5,528 nucleotides of DNA. It comes from Gammaproteobacteria bacterium. GTDB taxonomy: Bacteria; Pseudomonadota; Gammaproteobacteria; JAABTG01. The notes under the pieces were generated by a model. It had not been told where the DNA came from, did not search any database, and saw only the letters and a program-made list of their open reading frames with translations. Within the stretch, counting starts at the first letter, position 1. Every line of letters begins with the position of its first letter. The stretch spans positions 1-5,528 of the forward strand of contig JASJBY010000322.1 of assembly GCA_030066245.1 (NCBI GenBank), given 5' to 3'. Below are positions 1 to 4,671 of the stretch, one piece after another. The position numbers and the translations under genes are program-made.

Positions 1-360
1 CGAGGAACGACCGCAGCGCCCCGGTGGCAAGCCAGAGCACCGAAGCGCGGGGTATCGGACTCAAGTATACTTCGACAGAAAGCGCACACGGCCCAGCGGC
101 AGCGGCACACACCTGAGGAGGCACGCTTGGAAACCCGGCAGGGCGCTGTCACGCAGGACACCCCCCTGACTCCGGAACAGCGGGGCAGGTCGTCCAGGTC
201 CGTCACCGGCAACGATCTTCCGGTGCCCGCAACCCATGCACCACGAGGAGGTGATACCACCGAAAGCCGATAACGAGCGAAACGCGAACCACCAACAACA
301 ACCGAGACGCGTTGTCATGGCGCTCACGCCATGACGAACAACACCATCGGAGGATGAACC
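1..360. other. Non-coding leader upstream of the TRAP operon
   Basis: I find no gene I can support in this stretch. Plus-strand frame 1 is open from the left edge to a TAA at 268-270, but its translation is low-complexity (Arg, Thr, Pro, Gly) and resembles nothing I know. It could be the tail of a gene that starts to the left. A minus-strand open frame runs across from the binding-protein gene but is its antisense shadow. Visible elements are the palindrome AGTATACT at 64-71 (it contains TATACT, a fair -10 box, but no -35 partner), Shine-Dalgarno-like GAGGAGG at 115-121, a 6-bp inverted repeat CACCGG/CCGGTG at 204-209 and 220-225, an almost perfect anti-16S match at 245-255, and the large hairpin at 311-339. 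The final ~100 bases are A/C-rich and T-poor before the hairpin. This is most likely the promoter and 5' leader region of the operon. Confidence 0.55.
311..339 (+). promoter_or_regulatory. Palindrome / stem-loop before the TAXI gene
   Basis: GTCATGGCG at 314-322 and CGCCATGAC at 327-335 are perfect reverse complements around the 4-base loop CTCA. GTT (311-313) and AAC (337-339) extend the stem to 12 bp with one bulged G at 336. It ends 9 bases before the GGAGG ribosome-binding site (349-353) and 21 bases before the ATG at 361. No T-run follows, so it is not a typical intrinsic terminator. It could be a repressor or activator operator (a two-fold symmetric 22-bp site suits a dimeric regulator) or an mRNA stem that protects or modulates the transcript. 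The symmetry is seen directly; the role is inferred. Confidence 0.6.
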
Positions 361-1329
361 ATGCAAACCATAACACTTCACCGAGTGCTGGCCGGCCTGT
401 GTTTCCTGGCGCTGTGCCTCACTCTCTCCGTGAACGCCAACGCCGCGAAACGCTACGTCTTCAGCGGCGGGCCCGCGGGCGGAACCTTCCAGGTCGTCGC
501 CAACGCCGTGCAGGTGTACGGGCCCGTCAAGAAGGAGTTCAAGGTAAGGGCGCAATCTTCTGCGGGCTCGGTGGAGAACCTGCGCAAAGTGAACAAGGGC
601 AGAGCCCACTTCGGCGTGGTCTACTCGGGCCATACCTTCCTGGGCAGGAATGGCCGGCTCAAGAACGATACCAGGAAGTACGAGGACGTCCTTGCGGTTT
701 CTTTCCTGTACGGTGCCCCGGCTCAGCTTATCGTGCGTGCTAATTCCGGCATTACGAGCACCAAGGACCTGGTGGGCAAGAAAGTCGGCGTGGGCAACGC
801 TGGCTCCGGTGCCTTTGCCAACTGTGAGCTGTTCTTCACCCACCTGGGCATCTGGGACAAAATCGAACGAAACGCCATGGGATACAACGATGCGGCGAGC
901 GCCTTCGGCAACAAGCAGCTGGATGCGTTCTGGCTGTTCACAGCCTTTCCCAGCGGCGCGGTCCTGATGGCTGCCCAGACCAATGACATCGCGATGGTAG
1001 ACCTGGGCAGGGACGCGAAACAGAGCGGCTTCCTGGACCAGTATCCCTACATGTCGAAGCTGACTATCCCTGCGGGCACTTACCGCGGTGTGGATACCGA
1101 CACGCCTTCGTTCCAGGACGGCGCCCTGTGGGTTGCCAACTCCAAGGTCCCCGATGACGTGGTATACAGGCTTCTGTCGCTTATCTACACCGACGAAGGT
1201 CTGGCTCACATGGTGAGCCAGAAAAAGACCTTCAAGGCAATGACCGTCGCGAATGGCGTAAACGGCATTGTGACTCCGCTACACCCTGGGGCGGAGCGGT
1301 TCTGGCGGGAAAAGGGAGTGCTGAAATGA
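361..1329 (+). CDS. TAXI-family TRAP transporter solute-binding protein
   Basis: This is the periplasmic receptor that captures the substrate and delivers it to the TRAP permease encoded next; the transported compound is unknown (members of this family have been linked to glutamate and other organic acids). The 322-residue product starts with a Sec signal peptide: basic start, hydrophobic core at about residues 9-24, and an A-x-A cleavage site at 26-28. The mature protein opens with a Gly-rich segment, GGPAGGTFQ (36-44), typical of the TAXI group. SAGSVENL (68-75), DLVGKKVGVGNAGSG (136-150) and the C-terminal LHPGAERFW (307-315) also fit. The length matches the family norm of about 320. The ATG at 361 is supported by GGAGG at 349-353 with 7-base spacing and by the signal peptide. 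A single Cys (155) lies in the mature protein. A terminator-like hairpin follows 11 bases after the stop, so this gene should be expressed above the permease. Family assignment is secure; substrate is not. Confidence 0.93.
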   Translation: MQTITLHRVLAGLCFLALCLTLSVNANAAKRYVFSGGPAGGTFQVVANAVQVYGPVKKEFKVRAQSSAGSVENLRKVNKGRAHFGVVYSGHTFLGRNGRLKNDTRKYEDVLAVSFLYGAPAQLIVRANSGITSTKDLVGKKVGVGNAGSGAFANCELFFTHLGIWDKIERNAMGYNDAASAFGNKQLDAFWLFTAFPSGAVLMAAQTNDIAMVDLGRDAKQSGFLDQYPYMSKLTIPAGTYRGVDTDTPSFQDGALWVANSKVPDDVVYRLLSLIYTDEGLAHMVSQKKTFKAMTVANGVNGIVTPLHPGAERFWREKGVLK

Positions 1330-1340
1330 AGTGATCGACG

Positions 1341-1382
1341 CGCGGGGGGCGGACTCGTCTTTGTCGCTCTCCGCGTTTTTTT
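1341..1382 (+). terminator. Intrinsic terminator / attenuator between TRAP genes
   Basis: The arms 1341-1351 (CGCGGGGGGCG) and 1365-1375 (CGCTCTCCGCG) pair over 11 bp with two G-U wobbles, around a 13-base loop, and are followed at once by seven T's (1376-1382). This is the classic form of a factor-independent terminator. It lies within the 79-bp gap between the binding protein and its permease, so partial read-through is the likely mode: abundant binding protein, less permease. The 3' arm can also pair with CGCGG at 1383-1387, giving a competing hairpin. Confidence 0.8.
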
Positions 1383-1387
1383 CGCGG
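1371..1387 (+). promoter_or_regulatory. Alternative hairpin overlapping the terminator
   Basis: CCGCG (1371-1375), TTTTTTT, CGCGG (1383-1387) form a perfect 5-bp all-GC stem with the terminator's T-tract as its loop. Because CCGCG is also the base of the terminator's 3' arm, the two folds exclude each other at that point. The 11-bp terminator should be much more stable and forms first during transcription, so a true antitermination role is only a possibility. The hairpin ends 8 bases before the permease ribosome-binding site. Confidence 0.35.
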
Positions 1388-1408
1388 CCAGCGCCGAGGG
1401 GATAGCAG

Positions 1409-3139
1409 ATGTACGAGAAGTTGCATAAGGCGGAGAGGGTAATCTTCGACGCATTATCCCTGTTCCTCGTCCTGTTCTACGCATATGCGGCCGTCATCGC
1501 CCCGGCAGCTACTCAGTATCACCGCGGAATTTACGTCATCATCACCTACGTGCTCGTATTCATGATGTACAGGTCCAAGGCCCCGTTACTGAGGGTTGTG
1601 GACTACGTGCTGATGGTTCTCTCCGTCGTTTCCATCGGCTACTGGATACTCAATTTCGAGGCCATCAACTACCGGTCAGGGGCCGAAACGGAGCTTGACA
1701 CGTGGATGGCCATGATAGGTGTTCTCATCGGCGTCGAGGTGGCAAGACGCGTCGTAGGCGTGGTATTCGTCATCATCGGGGGCGTCATGCTCGTGTATGG
1801 CGTCTACGGAGACTACGCGCCCGAGCTCATATCCCACGCCGGTGACACCTTCCCGGCACTGGCCACGAGCATTTTCTTCAAGAGCGACGGCGTCTTTGGC
1901 ATCATGGCCAATGTGCTCGCCACTTACGTCATCCTTTTCGTGATTTTTGGTGCGTTTCTGGAGAAAAGCGGTGCCCAGAGGTTCTTCATCGATTTTCCCC
2001 TCGCAGCCGTTGGCCACAGGACCGGCGGGCCGGGGAAGGTTTCCGTGATTGCCAGTGGCCTTTTCGGCTCCATATCCGGCAGCGCTATAGCAAACACCGT
2101 CTCGACGGGCGCTTTCACCATTCCCATGATGAAGAAAGCCGGGTTCAGACCGCATGTCGCCGGCGGTATCGAGCCGGCTGCCTCCCTGGGCGGTATGTTC
2201 ATGCCTCCTATCATGGGCGCGGGCGGCTTCATCATGGCGGAGCTCACCGGCCTGCCCTACTCGCAAATCATGCTCGTCGCCATCTTCCCTGCCATGATGT
2301 ACTTTTTCAGTGTCTACCTCATGGTTCATTTCGAGGCGAAGAAGCACAACGTCGTCGGCGAGCGGTCGAAGAGGAGTGCCAGGGACATTCTGCGCAGGGA
2401 GTGGTTCTACATCCTGCCCCTGGTTGTCATCACCATTTTCATGCTCTCCGGGTACTCTCCCGGCTACTCCGCTATCCTGGGCCTGATCACCTGCCTGGTG
2501 GTCAGCTGGTTCAGACAGGATACCCGGATTGGTCCGAGGCGATTCCTGGAGGCATCACGTGCGGGTACCGAGGCGAGCCTGAAGATTGGCGCCACGGTCG
2601 GTGTCATCGGCATCATTATTGGCGTACTCACATACAGCGGACTGGTGCTCACGTTCGCCGATATCGTGATCGAGATTGCGGATGGGCGCCTGTTCCTGAC
2701 CATCCTCCTCATTGCACTCGCCTCACTGGTGCTGGGTATGGGCGTCCCAGTCACCGCTGCTTACCTCATCACGGCAGTCGTCGCGGTACCGGCGCTGACC
2801 CATTTGGGCGTCAACGTGATCGCGGCACACATGATCGTCTACTGGCTGTCTCAGGATTCCAACATCACGCCGCCGGTGTGTATCGCCGCTTTTGCTGGTG
2901 CCACCATTGCCCGGGCGAATATGTGGATGACGGCCTGGGTCGCTTTCAAGTTCGCCAAATTTCTCTACCTGGCGCCGTTCCTGTTCGGCTATGTGCCTGC
3001 CTTTTCCCTGGATGGCAGCGCCTCCGACATCACGATTGCCTTCGTGCTCATTGCGGCCGGCACATTCCTCTACTCCTGGCTGTTGAGCGGGATCTGGCTG
3101 CCAGGCGTGAAAAGGCTGCTCGGAAAGGCGACCGCATAA
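1409..3139 (+). CDS. TRAP transporter fused permease (DctQ-DctM, 4TM/12TM type)
   Basis: This is the inner-membrane part of a TAXI-TRAP transporter: secondary, ion-gradient-driven uptake of the substrate brought by the binding protein encoded upstream. The 576-residue product is highly hydrophobic. Residues about 1-135 form the small DctQ-like part, with membrane segments near 12-32, 40-55, 63-82 and 99-130. The large DctM-like part follows from about 160. Family signatures are GPGKVSVIASGLFGSISGSA (207-226), EPAASLGGMFMPPIMGAGGF (255-274), LVLGMGVPVTAAYL (440-453) and SNITPPVCIAAFAGA (484-498). A charged cytoplasmic loop lies at about 309-331. The ATG at 1409 is set by GAGGGG (1396-1401, 7-base spacing). 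It is somewhat shorter than many fused members (commonly over 600 residues), with a compact N-terminal domain and a short C-terminal tail, but no core motif is missing. No terminator is visible after the stop. Confidence 0.94.
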   Translation: MYEKLHKAERVIFDALSLFLVLFYAYAAVIAPAATQYHRGIYVIITYVLVFMMYRSKAPLLRVVDYVLMVLSVVSIGYWILNFEAINYRSGAETELDTWMAMIGVLIGVEVARRVVGVVFVIIGGVMLVYGVYGDYAPELISHAGDTFPALATSIFFKSDGVFGIMANVLATYVILFVIFGAFLEKSGAQRFFIDFPLAAVGHRTGGPGKVSVIASGLFGSISGSAIANTVSTGAFTIPMMKKAGFRPHVAGGIEPAASLGGMFMPPIMGAGGFIMAELTGLPYSQIMLVAIFPAMMYFFSVYLMVHFEAKKHNVVGERSKRSARDILRREWFYILPLVVITIFMLSGYSPGYSAILGLITCLVVSWFRQDTRIGPRRFLEASRAGTEASLKIGATVGVIGIIIGVLTYSGLVLTFADIVIEIADGRLFLTILLIALASLVLGMGVPVTAAYLITAVVAVPALTHLGVNVIAAHMIVYWLSQDSNITPPVCIAAFAGATIARANMWMTAWVAFKFAKFLYLAPFLFGYVPAFSLDGSASDITIAFVLIAAGTFLYSWLLSGIWLPGVKRLLGKATA

Positions 3140-3571
3140 GCATCCTCCGGTATCAACCACGGAACGAGCATTGGCACTGTCTGGCGCGCATTTCTCACCG
3201 GGACTCGGAATCTTGGGTCACTTTGGCAAAGCAGCTTGGTCGATCGCCCGCAGAGGCATAGCGGGACTATGACTCAAGGGTGATCGGCCAAGATGCGAAG
3301 CTTGAGGAAGCTAAGAACCGAATAGGACAACCTGCGACCAAGACAATGGACAACAAAAAAGCCAAGGCCCTGAACATTGCGATAGCTAAGTGGAAACCGG
3401 GTCCGTATGGTGAGAAATGCGCGCTGGCCACCTGACTGCTCAACGCGGACTTGCGGCTCGCCATTTACAGCCATGGCCTGTCCCTGGCCCCGTTGACGAA
3501 CCAGGTCGCGACCGCGTGGAGCCGACGCATACTGACAGGCAAACAGTGCACGACATCCAAGGGCATACGAT
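3140..3571. other. 432-bp intergenic region, no confirmed gene
   Basis: This gap separates the TRAP permease from the usp gene. It reads as less GC-rich and more A-rich than its flanks, mainly at about 3265-3420. Plus-strand frame 1 is open from the permease region to a TAG at 3259-3261, then from 3262 to a TGA at 3433-3435. The second part encodes a Lys/Ala-rich stretch (GTG at 3280 would give 51 residues, ATG at 3346 would give 29) without a good ribosome-binding site. Small inverted repeats occur: CATAG/CTATG at 3257-3271, AGCTT/AAGCT at 3299-3312 and the 10-bp palindrome GGTCGCGACC at 3504-3513. A TTGACG at 3493-3498 resembles a -35 box but has no well-spaced -10. The region probably holds the usp promoter and may contain the remains of a decayed gene; neither is proven. 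Confidence 0.45.
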
Positions 3572-4123
3572 ATGAAGGTTCCCCGGCATGTTCCCAGAGT
3601 GGAATACAAGAAGATTCTCTACGCGACAGATCTGACGGAGTCGGGCCGCTTTGCATTCCCCTACGCGGCCAGCATAGCCAACCGATACAACGCCACACTC
3701 ACCGTCTTCCATGTGGTCGAGACCGTCGAGTTCGAGAAGTACGTGGTCGGCTATATGAGCGAGGAGCTTTGGGAGGAGGTCAAAACCCGAAGCCTCGAGG
3801 AGGCGAAAGACATGATCACCCGCCGCAAGCGTGACGACGTGGCCATCCGGGAGGCCGTCGACCAGTTGTGTCAGGAAACGGCCACCCTCAGCGAGGAAGA
3901 ACCCTACGTCACATACGACGTCGTCGTGAAGTCCGGAGATCCGGTGGAGGAAATCATCAAAGAGGCCGATCAGGGTACCTACGACCTGGTGGTCATCGGT
4001 GAGCACTCGGGCAAGGGCATCAAGACTGCCTTCAAGCGCAAGGTCGGCAGCACGGCATGGCGCATTCTGCACCGCTGCAGGAAACCGATTCTGGTCGTGC
4101 GGCTGCCACCCGGGCAAGACTAG
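3572..4123 (+). CDS. Universal stress protein, UspA family
   Basis: This is a small cytoplasmic protein of the Usp alpha/beta fold, usually dimeric and often ATP-binding. Usp proteins are frequently encoded with TRAP transporters (TeaD beside TeaABC in Halomonas is the known case), where they may tune transport. The 183-residue product begins its domain at KKILYATDL (13-21; Asp20 is at the usual adenine-contact position). A hydrophobic strand at 42-49 and the motif VVKSGDPVEEIIKEA (118-132) follow, then DLVVIGEHSGKG (138-149), GST (159-161) and the last strand KPILVVR (171-177). The canonical ATP loop G-x2-G-x9-G-S/T is altered: Ser146 replaces the second Gly and the loop appears three residues longer. 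The middle (about 62-112) is long and charged, making the protein larger than the usual 140-150 residues. I chose ATG 3572 because AAGGG at 3559-3563 precedes it by 8 bases; GTG 3599 is an alternative with no such site. msrB follows after 75 bp. Confidence 0.9.
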   Translation: MKVPRHVPRVEYKKILYATDLTESGRFAFPYAASIANRYNATLTVFHVVETVEFEKYVVGYMSEELWEEVKTRSLEEAKDMITRRKRDDVAIREAVDQLCQETATLSEEEPYVTYDVVVKSGDPVEEIIKEADQGTYDLVVIGEHSGKGIKTAFKRKVGSTAWRILHRCRKPILVVRLPPGQD

Positions 4124-4184
4124 AAGGGAGCGCGACAACGTCGACAGTTATCTGATACGGAAACGACAATGCACGGCTAGCCTT

Positions 4185-4192
4185 GAGGAGGT
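4185..4192 (+). promoter_or_regulatory. Strong ribosome-binding site of msrB
   Basis: GAGGAGGT matches the 16S rRNA 3' end well and sits 6-7 bases before the ATG at 4199, fixing the msrB start. It is the strongest correctly placed ribosome-binding site in the window. Confidence 0.8.
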
Positions 4193-4198
4193 CTTGAT

Positions 4199-4660
4199 AT
4201 GGCAGAACAGCGCTACGACAAGAACGCCGAGGCAATCGACAAGCTCGATACGATGCAGTACCACGTGACTCAGGAGAACGGCACTGAACCGCCGTTTCAG
4301 AACGCCTATTGGCAGAGCAAGGAACAGGGCATCTACGTGGATGTAGTCAGCGGGGAGCCGCTCTTCGCCTCCAGCGCCAAGTTCGACTCGGGGACCGGGT
4401 GGCCCAGCTTCGTGGAGCCCATCGAGCCTGGCAACGTGGTGGAGCGCGTGGACCGCAGCCACGGCATGGCGCGCACCGAGGTACGGTCTAAACATGGCGA
4501 CTCGCACCTGGGCCATGTGTTTCCGGACGGCCCCGGTCCCGACGGCTTGCGCTACTGCATCAACTCCGCGTCCCTTCGCTTCATACCCCGAGAGCGCATG
4601 GAGGCAGAGGGCTATGGCGAGTACCTCGGGCTTATCGACTCCGGCCCGGAGGCCGTTTGA
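4199..4660 (+). CDS. msrB: Peptide-methionine (R)-S-oxide reductase MsrB
   Basis: The enzyme reduces the R epimer of methionine sulfoxide in proteins back to methionine, repairing oxidative damage. No signal peptide is visible, so it should be cytoplasmic. The 153-residue product covers one complete SelR domain: EPPFQNAYW (30-38), the KFDSGTGWPSF block (61-71), SKHGDSHLGHVFPDGPGP (97-114) and the active-site RYCINSASLRF (118-128), where Cys120 is the catalytic nucleophile and His103/His106 and Asn122 belong to the conserved core. Cys120 is the only cysteine. The two CxxC zinc sites of many MsrBs are absent, and the usual resolving Cys in the SGCGWPSF motif is Thr66. Recycling must therefore go straight from the sulfenic acid to an external reductant or through another route. 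The gene probably shares a transcript with usp, 75 bp upstream. Its stop lies inside a hairpin shared with the convergent gene. Confidence 0.96.
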   Translation: MAEQRYDKNAEAIDKLDTMQYHVTQENGTEPPFQNAYWQSKEQGIYVDVVSGEPLFASSAKFDSGTGWPSFVEPIEPGNVVERVDRSHGMARTEVRSKHGDSHLGHVFPDGPGPDGLRYCINSASLRFIPRERMEAEGYGEYLGLIDSGPEAV

Positions 4661-4671
4661 GACGGCCTGCC
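4648..4671. terminator. Hairpin between convergent msrB and permease genes
   Basis: AGGCCGT (4650-4656) and ACGGCCT (4662-4668) are perfect reverse complements around the loop TTGAG. GG (4648-4649) and CC (4670-4671) extend the stem to 9 bp if G4669 is bulged. It overlaps the msrB stop codon (4658-4660) and touches the stop of the opposing gene (4671-4673). Neither strand has a T-run after the stem, so it is a poor intrinsic terminator by the usual rule. It may still block or stabilise both transcripts from their 3' ends. Confidence 0.45.

Noticed and set aside
64..71. AGTATACT as a promoter -10 box
   Set aside because: No -35-like hexamer at suitable spacing on either strand; kept only as a remark in the leader entry.
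61..1209. Minus-strand 382-codon open frame opposite the TAXI gene
   Set aside because: It is antisense to a clearly recognised gene, its translation shows no family features, and long antisense frames are usual in GC-rich coding DNA.
1676..2347. Minus-strand 223-codon open frame opposite the permease
   Set aside because: The His/Asp/Glu-rich translation is the typical shadow of a hydrophobic membrane protein on the other strand.
3172..3190. TTGGCAC followed by GGCGC, resembling a sigma-54 promoter
   Set aside because: The required GG-N10-GC spacing is not met, so it is not a credible sigma-54 site.
2401..3261. Plus-strand 286-codon frame overlapping the permease
   Set aside because: Most of it is an out-of-frame reading of the permease; only its last ~120 bases fall in the gap and are discussed as a finding.
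3199..3283. Imperfect direct repeat beginning CGGGACT at 3199 and 3262
   Set aside because: Only about 16 of 22 bases match and there are no other copies, so it is too weak to call a repeat or insertion scar.
3267..3464. Minus-strand small ORF with a lipobox-like end of a hydrophobic stretch (LVAGC)
   Set aside because: The internal start that would give a lipoprotein-like peptide has no ribosome-binding site, and the pattern can arise by chance opposite a Lys/Ala-rich frame.
3440..4138. Minus-strand 232-codon frame opposite usp
   Set aside because: It is a shadow of the usp gene, which carries convincing family motifs on the plus strand.
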